This document shows positions 45,590-55,703 of a stretch of DNA of 64,000 nt, piece after piece. Position 1 is the first letter of the stretch. The number at the start of each line of letters is the position of its first letter. The notes under the pieces are model-generated. The model was not told the origin of the DNA, did not search any database, and saw nothing but the letters and a program-made list of their open reading frames with translations. Position numbers and translations under genes: made by a program. The stretch covers positions 248,001 through 312,000 of the forward strand of contig JADKBC010000049.1 in the NCBI GenBank assembly GCA_016715205.1. Direction: 5' to 3'. The stretch is from Holophaga sp. (GTDB lineage: Bacteria; Acidobacteriota; Holophagae; Holophagales; Holophagaceae).

Positions 45590-46850
45590 ATGACCTCACC
45601 CTTCCTCGATTCCAACGTGCCTGGCAACCCCGCCTACCATTTCGAAACCGTGGCGCCAGGTACGCTCTCCCGGGTGGGTTGGGGGGAGCGCCCCGGATTG
45701 TTGGGGGCCACGGACCTCGCCACGCAATGCGTGCATGCGGGGTCTCAACCGGATGCGGCCTACGGCAGCGTTGTGGCGCCGCTTTACCAGACCTCCACCT
45801 TTGCCTTCACGGACCTGGGCACCAACGGTGGCTTCGATTACACCCGGAGCGGCAATCCCACCCGGGCGCGGCTGGAAGAGGCCATCGCCCTCCTGGAAGG
45901 AGGCGCCGGGGCCACCTGTACCAGCACGGGCATGTCGGCGGTGCTGGTGGCGCTCAACCTGCTGCCCCAGGGCAGCCGCGTTCTCTCCACGGTGGATTGC
46001 TACGGCGGCACCTATCGCACCCTGGAACATGCCCGCAATACCTATGGCCTGCAGGTGGATTATCTGGATCTGGCGGATCTCGATGCCCTGGCCAAGGCGT
46101 GGCGCGAGGACACGCGCATGGTGTGGGTGGAAACACCGTCCAACCCCCTGCTGCGGCTGACGGATATCCAGGCCGTGGCGGCCTTCGCCCATGCCCGGGG
46201 TGCCCTGGTGGTGGTGGATAACACCTTCCTGAGCCCCATCCAGCAGCGCCCCTTCGAACTGGGCGCCGACGTGGTGGTGCATAGCACCACCAAATATCTG
46301 AACGGTCATAGCGATGTGGTGGGCGGCGCGGTGGTGGCCGCACCGGGTCAGGATGCCCTGGCGCAGCGTCTGGCGGCGCTCAACAACTTGCTGGGCACCA
46401 GCCAGGCGCCGCACGATACGTGGCTGATCCTGCGGGGCCTAAAAACGCTCAAGCTGCGCATGGAAGCCCATGAACGCAATGCCCAGGCTGTGGCGGAGCA
46501 TCTGGCCCAGCATCCTGCCGTGGCCAAGGTGAACTATCCGGGCCTGCCCTCGCATCCCCAGCACGACCTAGCCCGGCGTCAACAGAAGGGCTTTGGCGCC
46601 ATGATCAGCTTTGAATTGAAGAACCCCGCCAATGTTGAAACGGTGCTGCGCCGCCTGCGCTGGTTCGCCCTGGCCGAAAGCCTCGGCGGCATCGAAAGCC
46701 TGGTGGCCCACCCCGCCTCCATGACCCATGCGTCCATGACCCCCGAAGCCCGGCAGCGGGCGGGGCATTTCCGATGGCCTCATCCGGCTCTCGGTTGGCA
46801 TCGAAGGGCTGGACGATCTCATCAACGACCTCAACCAGGCCTTGGCCTGA
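45590..46850 (+). CDS. Cys/Met metabolism PLP enzyme, cystathionine gamma-synthase/lyase type (frameshifted near end)
   Basis: Start chosen at the ATG at 45590 because GGGAG lies before it. PLP lysine is K235 in HSTTKYLNGHSDVVGG; TRSGNPTRARLE, SGTSMSAV-like STGMSAVLVAL and ETPSNPLLRL are family motifs. The frame is lost at GGGG (46762-46765): with one G removed it reads RAGISDGLIRLSVGIEGLDDLINDLNQAL and stops at 46850, giving about 419 residues. Substrate class (gamma-synthase, gamma-lyase or sulfhydrylase) cannot be fixed. cysK lies 19 bases downstream, so a transsulfuration or sulphide-assimilation pair is likely. Confidence 0.9.
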
Positions 46851-46869
46851 TCCTCCACAGGAGTCACCC

Positions 46870-47817
46870 ATGTCCCGTCCCAATCGCGTCGATCACGCCT
46901 ACGAACTCATTGGACAAACCCCAGTGGTGCGCCTCAATCGCATCGTGCCCACGGGTAGTGCCACCATCTATTTGAAGCTGGAGAGCGCCAATCCTGGCGG
47001 CAGCGTCAAGGATCGCATCGCCCTCAGCATGATCGAGGATGCCGAGAAGAAGGGTGAATTGAAACCCGGCATGACTCTGCTGGAAGCCACCAGTGGCAAC
47101 ACCGGCATTGGTTTGGCCTTCGTGGCAGCGACCAAGGGCTATCCGATCACCCTGGTCATGCCCGACACCATGACCCTGGAGCGCCGCGCATTGCTCAAGG
47201 CCTATGGCGCCACGCTGGACCTGACTTCTGGCAGTTTGGGCATGAAGGGTGCCGTGGATCGCGCCGCGGAGTTGAACGCCGCAGAACCCGGGAAGTATTT
47301 CCTGGTGCGCCAGTTCGAGAATCCCGCCAATCCCGAAGTACATCGCCGGACCACCGCGTTGGAAGTGCTGGAGCAGGTGCCTGAACTGGATGCCTTCGTG
47401 GCGGGCATTGGCACCGGCGGCACCATCACCGGCGTGGGTGAGGTCTTGGCCCAGAAGAAACCGGGCACGCTGGTGATCGCGGTGGAACCCGTGGATAGCC
47501 CGCTGCTCACCCAGGGCAAGGCCGGTCCCCACAAGATCCAGGGCATTGGCGCCAACTTCGTGCCCGCGGTGCTCAACCGCCAGGCCTACACCCGCATCGA
47601 GGATGTGGCCTATGAGGATTCCCTGGCCATCGCCCGCCGTCTGGCGCGGGAAGAGGGACTGCTCACGGGTATCAGCACCGGCGCCATCGTGTGGGCAGCC
47701 CTGAAGGTGGCCAAGGAACTGGGCACCGGCAAGACCGTGGTTGCCGTGCTCTGCGACACGGGCGAGCGCTACTTGAGCCACCCGCTCTTTACGGAAATCG
47801 ACGGCGTGCAGAGCTGA
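46870..47817 (+). CDS. cysK: Cysteine synthase A (O-acetylserine sulfhydrylase)
   Basis: 315 residues, ATG at 46870 after AGGAG. LESANPGGSVKDRIA contains the PLP lysine K47; EATSGNTGIGLAFVAA and GIGTGGTITGVGEVL are the substrate and phosphate loops; EEGLLTGISTGA closes the site. Converts O-acetylserine and sulphide to cysteine. Cotranscribed with the PLP enzyme upstream and likely under the Rrf2 regulator. Confidence 0.95.
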   Translation: MSRPNRVDHAYELIGQTPVVRLNRIVPTGSATIYLKLESANPGGSVKDRIALSMIEDAEKKGELKPGMTLLEATSGNTGIGLAFVAATKGYPITLVMPDTMTLERRALLKAYGATLDLTSGSLGMKGAVDRAAELNAAEPGKYFLVRQFENPANPEVHRRTTALEVLEQVPELDAFVAGIGTGGTITGVGEVLAQKKPGTLVIAVEPVDSPLLTQGKAGPHKIQGIGANFVPAVLNRQAYTRIEDVAYEDSLAIARRLAREEGLLTGISTGAIVWAALKVAKELGTGKTVVAVLCDTGERYLSHPLFTEIDGVQS

Positions 47818-47821
47818 ACGT

Positions 47822-49001
47822 TTACGGTTCCCATTCTGCAAACAGCCCAGGTTCGGCCACCCGGTCGGCCTGGGCCGCCTGCAATTGGTAGTCCTCGGAT
47901 TTCACGAGAGACCCAGCCCGGATGCCCAGCAGCCGCAGTTTACGATCCAGGGGAACACGTTTCAAACTGGCCCGGGCGGCATCACGGAGCGCTACCGCAT
48001 CGCCGATGGGCACCTGAAGGGAATGATCCCGGGTCAGCGTTGAAAAATCCTCAAAGCGCACCTTGATGCCCACGCTGCGCGCCAGATAGCCCTTGTTAGC
48101 CAGGTCCTGCGCCAACCGTTCACACATGTTCAGCAGGATGGCCGTGAGCGCGTCGCGATCCTGCTTCGGGTGCAGGTCCCGCTCGAAGGTGGATTCACGG
48201 CTGATGGATTTCGGCTCCCGCAAAAGGGTCAAGGGACGCTCATCCCGGCCGTGGGCTGCCTCGTGGAGCCAGGTGCCGTAGCTTTTGCCGAAGTGCGCCA
48301 CCAGGAATTCCGGTGGTGCCTGGGCCAGCTCACCAATGGTGTGGAGTGCCAAGGTCCCGAGTTTTTCGGTGGCCTTGGGGCCGATGCCGTTGATCACCGC
48401 ACAGGGCAGGGGCCAGATGCGCGTGGGGATGTCTTCGAGCCCAAGGATCGTGAGGCCGTCGGGTTTTTGCAGTTCGGAAGCGATCTTGGATAGCAGCTTG
48501 TTGGGGGTAACCCCAATGGAACAGGAGAGCCCCGTGGCTCGGCGCACAGCATCCTTGAGGCACTGGGCGAGTTCGTGGGTTTCACCGGGCACATGGGTCA
48601 AATCGAGGAAGATTTCATCAATGCCGCGATCCTCCATGAGGGGCGCGATCTCTGCCACGGCGGCCTTGAAGGTGCGCGAGATGCGGCTGTAGGTGTCGTA
48701 ATCCCCCGGCAGCAGAATGGCCTCGGGAGCGAGGGCGGCAGCCTTCATCAGGCCCATGCCCGAGCGCACCCCAAAGACCCGCGCCTCGTAAGTCGCGGTG
48801 GTGACCACGCCACGCCCAACATAGCTATGGAGGCGCTGAAAAGTCTGGGTATCAGTCTGCGCCGTGCGCCGTCTGCCCCCCACCACGACGGGAAGCCCCC
48901 GCAATTCCGGATAGCGCAGCAACTCCACGGAAGCGAAATAGGCATCCATGTCGAGATGGGCGATGCGGCGGGGGGAATCGGGGCAGAAAGGCAGGGGGCA
49001 C
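47822..49001 (-). CDS. dinB: DNA polymerase IV (start region probably frameshifted)
   Basis: Y-family lesion-bypass polymerase. MDAYFASVELLRYPELRGLPVVVGG, TTATYEARVFGVRSGM, and the catalytic RGIDEIFLDLT (acidic pair) are intact, as are the thumb (INGIGPKATEKL) and little-finger domain (KSISRESTFERDL). In the same frame no normal start codon precedes IAHLDMDAY. Removing one G from the six at 48970-48975 links it to a GTG at 49001 (PPAFLPRFPRRIAHLDMDAY), giving about 392 residues. An ATG at 48949 would cut off the first catalytic Asp region, so is unlikely. Confidence 0.88.
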
Positions 49002-49068
49002 CGGAAAAGGGCTGGCGAAATTATAGCGAATAAGCTGTAGCTCGCGGCCGGATCTTTGCGCTGTGGCC

Positions 49069-49620
49069 TTACTTTCCATCCTTCATGGTCATGGCGAGGG
49101 GGCTGCCCAGCAGATCCTCCAGGGGGAAGACAAACTTCATCTGCTTGCCCACGGCCACAGCTTCGTTGAGGTTCTGGCCACGATGGCGCACCAAGTGGGC
49201 GATGTAGAAGATGCTGGCCCGACCACCGCTGGCGCAGTGGAGCAAAATCTTGCCGGGGTGAACCTTCTCCGCAAGCCCAAAGCGTTCCAGTGCTGTGGGC
49301 GTGTAAGAGGCCTTTTCCCCCAAGGGAATCCAGAGGTAGTCCATGCCTAGCTCTTTGACGAGGGCTTCCTCCTGGAAGGCGGTCGCCGCATGGTCCTTCA
49401 TCTCTTTCTCGTCCCGCAGGTTCACCACCAGGGTCACGCCCTGGGCTTTGAGGGTACGCAATAAATCCAGGTTTGGCTGACCCGCCACGAAAACCCGGCC
49501 GTGCTGGAACACATCCTTGTGGCCTTCCAGTTTCACCACGGGAAGGGCCTGGGCCTGCATCGCGAAGGGGCTGGTGATGGAAATCCAGAGCAGGGAGGAA
49601 ACCACGAAACCATGTGCCAT
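49069..49620 (-). CDS. Secreted phosphatase-like protein (DSP/BLH-type)
   Basis: 183 residues, ATG at 49620 preceded by GGAG. Signal peptide (FVVSSLLWISITSPFAMQAQA). FVAGQPNLDLLRTLKAQGVTLVVNLRDE and ILLHCASGGRASIFYIAHL match the DUF442/beta-lactamase-hydrolase-like phosphatase group; HCASGGR is the catalytic cysteine loop. The spacing between Cys and Arg is four residues, one shorter than classical CX5R phosphatases, a feature of this subgroup. Function unknown; export from the cell is clear. Confidence 0.78.
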   Translation of the reverse strand: MAHGFVVSSLLWISITSPFAMQAQALPVVKLEGHKDVFQHGRVFVAGQPNLDLLRTLKAQGVTLVVNLRDEKEMKDHAATAFQEEALVKELGMDYLWIPLGEKASYTPTALERFGLAEKVHPGKILLHCASGGRASIFYIAHLVRHRGQNLNEAVAVGKQMKFVFPLEDLLGSPLAMTMKDGK

Positions 49621-49682
49621 GGGAGACTCCAGGTCTCAAATCCTACTTTGTTCAGGGTTCCTGGTGGGAGGTTCCTCTCTCG

Positions 49683-51296
49683 TCATCTCCCGAGCTTGAA
49701 CCTCATGGTTTGAAGGGCATTCTTGGGGATTGTCACCGGGGCATGGAACCCCTCCACTTGGATGACATAGGAGACCGCCTGTGGTGATTTGTTGAAAACG
49801 ATCACCACACAGGATTTCTTGTCTTTACTGATCGCCGCCGTGGCGCGGAAATCATCGGTACCTAAACCTGGCGTGGTGGTCGCCACCTGCACAATGCGAT
49901 CCCCTGGCTGGAGAAAGTGGCTGAAGTGGCTCATGACATAGAACAGCGGCGTGAAGTACACCTCTTCGGTAACCGTATCCACCATGATGGGTGCACCGCA
50001 GAAATTCCCGACATGGTTGGGCCCACCCCGTTTGTCGAGCACCAGGTTCCAATCGATCCAGCCCACAAACCAATGATTGAGGCCCTCGATGAGATCCCGG
50101 GCGTACCGATGCACGGGCGCGTATTTCGGGTGTAATGGTTTTTCCTCGGGTGAGGCCCAGTAGTATCCCCAATCTGTGGCACCGCCTGACCACCACCAGG
50201 TGTCATTCTTCCAGCCCAAAAAGTGACCCTGGGGCGAGCTGTCCTCGGTTCCGATGCCATCGATGCAGCCTTCGGTGTGGAGGACTTCTTTGGTGGGAAA
50301 GCGGCGGTGGAGCGTGTCCATGATTTCGGGGTTGGCGCTGGTCGTGCTGCTGTACCAATGCAGGCCCGTGCCCCAGACATAGGGTGCCGTGGCGGGATCG
50401 CCGAGGATGGTCTCCGCAAATTTCAAGGCATTCGCGTCGCGGTTGTGATCGAAGTTCAGGATCTTCACGCCCGAAAAGCCATGGTTTCTGAGCTGTGGGC
50501 CCAGGTGTTCCTTGAGGTACTCCCGCATGGTGCCATCGGTGAATTCCATGCTTTCCCATTGCCCACCGTTCCCCAGGGGCTCGTTGACAGGTGTGACGCC
50601 CCAGATCCTTACGCCCTTGGCCTGATAGGCCTCCAGGTACTTCACCATGTAGCGGGCAAAGGTATCGTAGTGCTCTGGAAGCAGCTTTCCGCCTTTGCCG
50701 TGGCCATACCAGTCATGGTTGTCCTTCATCCAGGCGGGCGCGGTCCAAGGGCTGGCGATGAGCTTCAAGTCCGGCTGGCGAGTCAGGGCATCCTTGATTA
50801 AAGGTAGTAAGGCATAGGTGGAATCCGGCACACCCTTGAAGCCCTGTTGATCGGGAGCAATGCTGAAGTGTTCCAGCGCCACATCACCGGGTGTGTCGGC
50901 ATAGGAGTACTTACCCGCCACGCAAAAATCACAGGCGCCGATAGGCGTTCGCGCCATGGTGAAATTGGCCTCCTGGGGCTTGAAACAGCGATCCAGAATG
51001 GCCTCTCGTTTATCTTTGGAAAGATGGGCGAGGACAAAGGCGGAGGATTCCGTCAAGGCGCCGCCGATGCCCTGCAAGGTCTGGCGCGGGATCCCCGGAA
51101 ATACCCGCACCACCGCGCCTCGGTTGGGGGTCCCCTTCGTGAAACGCACGAATGGCATCGGTTTGCAGTGGTCACCCGAGGCGCTGGTCTGGACGAACGC
51201 AAGCACCTTCGGCGTTGATCCGGTGTGGACTTTGCGGGTATCTGGGCCTGCCGCCAGCGAGCAGGCCAGGGAGGCCGCCAGTGCCGTGCGGATCAT
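49683..51296 (-). CDS. Glycoside hydrolase family 30 enzyme
   Basis: 537 residues from the ATG at 51296, with a signal peptide (ALAASLACSLAAG). (beta/alpha)8 plus side beta-sandwich of GH30: FPGIPRQTLQGIGGALTES, RTPIGACDF, LIASPWTAPAWMK, acid/base E239 in VTPVNEPLGNG, nucleophile E342 in VLHTEGCIDG, and GWIDWNLVLDKRGGPNHVGN. GH30 includes glucosylceramidases and endo-beta-1,6-glucanases; with GH16 beside it a beta-1,6-glucanase/glucosidase role is most likely. Follows the GH2-like gene by seven bases. Confidence 0.93.
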   Translation of the reverse strand: MIRTALAASLACSLAAGPDTRKVHTGSTPKVLAFVQTSASGDHCKPMPFVRFTKGTPNRGAVVRVFPGIPRQTLQGIGGALTESSAFVLAHLSKDKREAILDRCFKPQEANFTMARTPIGACDFCVAGKYSYADTPGDVALEHFSIAPDQQGFKGVPDSTYALLPLIKDALTRQPDLKLIASPWTAPAWMKDNHDWYGHGKGGKLLPEHYDTFARYMVKYLEAYQAKGVRIWGVTPVNEPLGNGGQWESMEFTDGTMREYLKEHLGPQLRNHGFSGVKILNFDHNRDANALKFAETILGDPATAPYVWGTGLHWYSSTTSANPEIMDTLHRRFPTKEVLHTEGCIDGIGTEDSSPQGHFLGWKNDTWWWSGGATDWGYYWASPEEKPLHPKYAPVHRYARDLIEGLNHWFVGWIDWNLVLDKRGGPNHVGNFCGAPIMVDTVTEEVYFTPLFYVMSHFSHFLQPGDRIVQVATTTPGLGTDDFRATAAISKDKKSCVVIVFNKSPQAVSYVIQVEGFHAPVTIPKNALQTMRFKLGR

Positions 51297-51303
51297 TTGG
51301 CCA

Positions 51304-52936
51304 TCACCCGAAGGGGATCCGCCCAGGTGCCTGGGTACAGTACCGGTGGGCATAGAGTGTCTTCACAAACTTGCCGAAATGGATGTCGGTACCTGCGTAG
51401 ATGGCCAGCATGGCGCACCCCTCGGGGATCTGGTAACGATCGGCGAATGCCTGGTCCTGTTGTTTGGGATCGATGTTCCGAGTGCGGGCTTCGGCCCGGC
51501 CCCAGCCTTTGTGGTGGGAGAGGGCGTACCGCACCTCATGACCAAGCGTGAAGGGCGCTTGATTTTGAATTCGCAGCTCAATTGGAACGTCACGAACGGT
51601 TTGCAGATCGGTGACGGTGGTCCGGAGCTCAAGGGTTGGCCACTGGATGGGCTCCTTGCCGGTGAGCACGATGATGCTCTCCAGCTTGAGCAGGCGACCT
51701 TGGGCATCGTAGGACTCGAACACGAGCTCGCGATCCTTGAGTTCTTCCCCGGCAAAGGAGAGCTGCCCGGAATAGTAGCCCCGGGCATCAGGAGCAGCTT
51801 CGAGGACAATGGAATCCTGGTAGATCACGCGCAGGCGCTTGACGGCAGGCTGGCAGAACACTTCGATGGGCACTTGGTTCAGATAGAACTGCTGATTCTT
51901 GGGGGACGCGAGCAAGGCCTGGTTGTAGTGCACCAGGGCATGCCAGGCGGGGCGGGGATAGCCCTGGGTATCCTTCACATCCTTGAAGCCGAAAAATCCG
52001 AACCACTCTTCGGCTTCGTCGTTATGAATCTGAGGTTCACCGGATTTCCACCAGCCATCGGCGTAGTAAAAGGGACAGAAGCCAGTCACGCCTGAATCCA
52101 GGATGTCGCGGTAGTACTTCACCATCGCGGTGGCCTGTTCCTGCAGCGTGTTGCCACCGTAGAAATCGCTGCCCCGTCGGGAAACTGAGCGTCCGAATTC
52201 GGTGACAAGGGCTGGCTTTCCCTGACCAAAGCTTTCCGAGATGGCCCGCTGCGCGTTGGCGTAGCCATGGGTGTAGTTGGAGCCTTCCTTGTAGTCGTAG
52301 GCGTTGCGCCCGTAGACGTCGAAGAGGTTCATGTCCAGCCATTCGGTGATGGCCGTGTTGCCGGAAATGGTCACTGGAATCCCCGGGATGCAGCTGGTGA
52401 ATGAGGCCAATGGCCCGGCTCCAGAGATCCCGCGTGGCCTGGGCGCCCACCTTGCGAATGTGCTCGGGCATGGGCTCGTTCATGATCAGGTACGTGACCA
52501 CGCAATCGTAGGTGTGGCTGTAGGCGAGCACGCGCCGGATCAGTGCGAGATTCTTGGCCACGATCGCGGGGTCCGCGAAATCCTCATCGGGTTTGAGCCA
52601 GATGCCAAAGATGACCTTCAGGCCCGATGCCTGCACCACCTTGAGTTCGGCTTCCGATAGTTCCGACCAGGTACGGATGCCATTGAAACCGGCGGCCTTG
52701 ATGATCTTAAGGTCGCGGCGAATTTGAGCTAGATTGCGCACCTGACTGTCGTACGGAACCTCGCCTGGCCGGGCGCCGGTTTCATAGCCGATGGCATTGA
52801 GGAGCACTTTGCGGCCATTGAGGACGTACCAGCCATCCTTGAGTTCGATCTTGGGTTTGGTCAATGGATTGGCCGAACCACTCCCGCAAGCGAGGGTTAC
52901 CGCCACGACCATGGACCGGAAGAATCCGTTGCGCAT
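51304..52936 (-). CDS. GH2-type TIM-barrel glycoside hydrolase (frameshifted)
   Basis: Starts at the ATG at 52936 (GGAGC upstream) with a signal peptide (MVVAVTLACGSGSA). First part: YVLNGRKVLLNAIGYETG, IRTWSELSEAEL and LIMNEPMPEH (acid/base Glu). Second part: ITEWLDMNLFDVYGRNAYDY, LVTEFGRSV (nucleophile Glu) and beta-sandwich C-terminus. The halves are in different frames. Deleting one base from CCCC at 52381-52384 (GGGG on the coding strand) joins HQLHPGIPVTISGNT and yields about 543 residues. Resembles the TIM domain of GH2 and GH5-like glucanosyltransferases; exact family unsure. Confidence 0.82.
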
Positions 52937-53013
52937 GGATAGCTCCTTTACCGATTGGCGGGCCGTTTCGGTGGTGTCATGGGCTGAAGGGGCATGAACT
53001 GGTGGTCTTCAGG

Positions 53014-53853
53014 TCATGACCGTTTGTAGACCCGGACGTAATCCACCAGCATTTTCTGGGGGAAGGTGGCGGTTCCATCAGGAGCCCCTGGCCAGTTGCC
53101 GCCCACAGCCACGTTCAAGATCAGGAAGAAGGGATGATCGAAGACCCAGACTGTACCGGCCGGAATATCCGCGGACGTGCGGGTGGCATAGAGCACATCA
53201 TCCATGTAGAAACGGATCGTAGTGCCCTCCCATTCCACGGCATAGACATGGAAAGCATCTGCGAATTTTCCGGTGGCCAATCCTGTATTTGCGGTGATTC
53301 CGCTGCCGCCCGAATAACCTGGGCCGTGGATGGTGCCATAGATGGTGGCTGGCAACCGGCCGATGTTTTCCATGATGTCGATTTCGCCGCAGGTGGGCCA
53401 TGGGTTGGCATCGATGTCATTGCCGAGCATCCAGAACGCTGGCCAAAGGCCTTGCCCGGCCGGGATCTTGATGCGGGCCTCGAAGCGGCCGTACGTTTGC
53501 GAAAAGAGTCCTTTGGTTTTCAGCCGAGCGGAGGTGTAGTTGCGGGTAATGCCGTCGGAACCCGTATAGGTTTCCTGAATTGCGGTGATGACCAGGTTGC
53601 CGTCCAGAACCTGAGCGTTCTGGGTCCGGGCGGTATAGGTCTCCAGTTCGTTGTTGCCCCATCCGCCGCCGCCCAGGTCGTATCCCCATTTGGCGGAATC
53701 GGGCGCACTCCCGTTGGCTCCTGTGAACTCGTCGCTCCAGCTTAGTACCCAGGACCCGCTTGGGTTGGGCGGAGGCGTGGCCGTGGAGGTGGAGCCGCCG
53801 CACCCCAGGGTGAAGGCGAGGGCGATCGTGATGAGGAGAACGAGCTTGTGCAT
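53014..53853 (-). CDS. Glycoside hydrolase family 16 lipoprotein (laminarinase-like)
   Basis: 279 residues. Lipoprotein signal LITIALAFTLGCGGS (Cys anchor), then a Pro/Thr linker and a single GH16 jelly roll: LSWSDEFTG, GWGNNELETYT, KTKGLFSQTYGRFEARIKIP, GLWPAFWMLG and the catalytic EIDIME (E157, D159, E162), then FHVYAVEWEG and FFLILNVAVGGNWPG. This is the bacterial endo-beta-1,3-glucanase pattern, so it probably cuts laminarin-type beta-glucan at the cell surface. Confidence 0.94.
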   Translation of the reverse strand: MHKLVLLITIALAFTLGCGGSTSTATPPPNPSGSWVLSWSDEFTGANGSAPDSAKWGYDLGGGGWGNNELETYTARTQNAQVLDGNLVITAIQETYTGSDGITRNYTSARLKTKGLFSQTYGRFEARIKIPAGQGLWPAFWMLGNDIDANPWPTCGEIDIMENIGRLPATIYGTIHGPGYSGGSGITANTGLATGKFADAFHVYAVEWEGTTIRFYMDDVLYATRTSADIPAGTVWVFDHPFFLILNVAVGGNWPGAPDGTATFPQKMLVDYVRVYKRS

Positions 53854-54100
53854 CGGAAACCCTTCCTGGAACAGGATCGGCGCTGCTTCGCGTTAAGCCA
53901 CACCTTCTTTTGAGAAAAATGTTCGCAAAGGGGTTGGGCGAAAGGCGATTCAACCGCGGGTAGATTCAAGAAAACCAAGGACCGGGGTTCGCAAAATCAA
54001 AAACCCGAATCAGGATGCCCAACGAAAAGAGATAGGGATATATCCATTTTTCGTAAAACCTAACGAATTCTCGTTTTCGGGTAATTGATCTCTCAAGGCT

Positions 54101-55279
54101 TCAGCGCCTTGAAATGCCAGTTCGGTAAAAGGCGGGTGTCGTGCCGGTTTCTCGCTTGAAGAACCGACAGAAGTAGGTGGCGGAAAGGAATCCACATTCC
54201 CGGGCAACTTCTTCCACGGATGAATCTGAGTTTTCCAGCAGGCGCATGCCCCGGTTGAGGCGAATCCGGAGCATTTCCTGGGAAACGGATCGTCCCAGGT
54301 GCTTCTTGAAAAGGTTGTCCAGGGTGGAGCGGGAACAGTCCACCAGTTCGCAAATCTGCTCCACGGAGATGCCATGGCAGGCTCGATCCCGGATGATGCG
54401 GGAGGCGGTGAGAACCACCGGGTCCTGGGCCGTGGTGATATCCGTGGACTGCCGTTCCACCACCCTTAGGGGCGGATGGTTGTAGAGGCGGGATTCCACG
54501 GTTTCGCCGTTCAGCATTCGGGTGAGCATTTCGGCGGCCATTTGGCCGATGCCCTCGCTATCCGGGGCAATGCTCGTGAGGGTTGGCCGACAGAGGCGGC
54601 AAAGAATCTCATCGTTGTCCACGCCAATCACGGAGACATCCGAAGGCATTGAGATGCCCAGGTCACGGCAGGCGGTAATGATCTGTTGGCCGCGGGTGTC
54701 GTTGCAGGCCAGGATGGCGATGGGCTTGGGGAGGCGCGTGAGCCAGGCCGCCAGGGCGGGCTCATATTCGAGGCCCCGCATCTCTTTGAACTGGTGCCAG
54801 ATGCTCGCGGAGACTTTAGGGGGGGGCAAGTACACGTGCACCGCCTGATCCCGGGACTGAAAGATCCTGGAGTAGGCCGCGGATCGGTGGTCCGAAAAAA
54901 AGATTCCGGGGTAGCCGCAATAGGCGAAATGGATGAAGCCAGCCTGGCTGAAGAAATCCGCTGCCAATTGAGCCACGATGCTGGGGTCGGTATCGATCAC
55001 CGGTGAATCCGGGCAATTGCCTTCGCCCTGCACATCCACAATGGGCACGCCCAGGGCTTTGATCTGGCGGCCCAATTCGGGGGTTGAGATGAACCCGATG
55101 ATCCCGTCGATATGGCCTTTCTTTAGCCAAGAGGGCAGCTTCATGAATTCCGCCCGCTCATAGGGAAAGATCAGCCAGTCGTCCTGCTCCGTGGCGTAGG
55201 AGGCCACCCCCCGCATGATGCCGCGGCTATACCCGCCGGAGGCAGGAACGAGCAGGGCGATATGGCGAATCCTGGACAT
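54101..55279 (-). CDS. XylR-type regulator (LacI-like sensor + AraC HTH)
   Basis: 392 residues from the ATG at 55279. Residues 5-270 form a periplasmic-binding-protein-like sensor (ALLVPASGGYSRGIMRGVASYA, GVPIVDVQGEG, ACNDTRGQQIITACRDLGISMPSDVSVIGVDNDEILCRLCRPTLTSI). Residues 290-392 carry two AraC helix-turn-helix motifs (GISVEQICELVDCSRSTLDNLFKKHLG and SVEEVARECGFLSATYFCRFFKRETG). This is the E. coli XylR layout: a sugar activates transcription. Sits between the GH genes and the divergent uptake genes, so it likely senses a glucan product and controls both. Confidence 0.93.
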   Translation of the reverse strand: MSRIRHIALLVPASGGYSRGIMRGVASYATEQDDWLIFPYERAEFMKLPSWLKKGHIDGIIGFISTPELGRQIKALGVPIVDVQGEGNCPDSPVIDTDPSIVAQLAADFFSQAGFIHFAYCGYPGIFFSDHRSAAYSRIFQSRDQAVHVYLPPPKVSASIWHQFKEMRGLEYEPALAAWLTRLPKPIAILACNDTRGQQIITACRDLGISMPSDVSVIGVDNDEILCRLCRPTLTSIAPDSEGIGQMAAEMLTRMLNGETVESRLYNHPPLRVVERQSTDITTAQDPVVLTASRIIRDRACHGISVEQICELVDCSRSTLDNLFKKHLGRSVSQEMLRIRLNRGMRLLENSDSSVEEVARECGFLSATYFCRFFKRETGTTPAFYRTGISRR

Positions 55280-55703
55280 CAAAAAAAGCTTACTCTACCC
55301 AAATTTCATAAACACACTTGAAATGGCCATTTGATCTTCAAGCGATAAAAAATCCAATTGGTATAAGAAAAGTAGCCGCGAGTGGAGCTGGCCAATGCGT
55401 GGATTCGGATCTAAAAAATAACCAAAAATAACAAAAAAAGACCATATACTTCACCATTTTTCGATACGACCCTTGATCTTCCTCTTTGAACGCCAATGCA
55501 GTTGCCTGCCCTTGAAAAGCTCAGGGGCTCGGGACGCCTGCATCGCCTTCTGCTGGTGGTAGGCGGTTGCCATTCGGCCGGTGCAGGGGCCAGGCAATTC
55601 CTCTGATCTCCTGTTTCGCCACCCCGCTGCTGCCTAAAACACATATCCCAACGAATTTTCTACCGTTCCAATCGGCACCCAAAATCTCAAAAAAGGAGAG
55701 CAA
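55280..55703. promoter_or_regulatory. Long AT-rich divergent regulatory region of the glucan locus
   Basis: 424 bases without a credible gene, much poorer in G+C than its surroundings. It holds the palindrome AAATGGCCATTT at 55321-55332 within TTGAAATGGCCATTTGATC, a likely operator, and A-rich tracts (55410-55440). GGAGAG stands before the lipoprotein start. The regulator binding site is inferred from position only. Confidence 0.5.
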
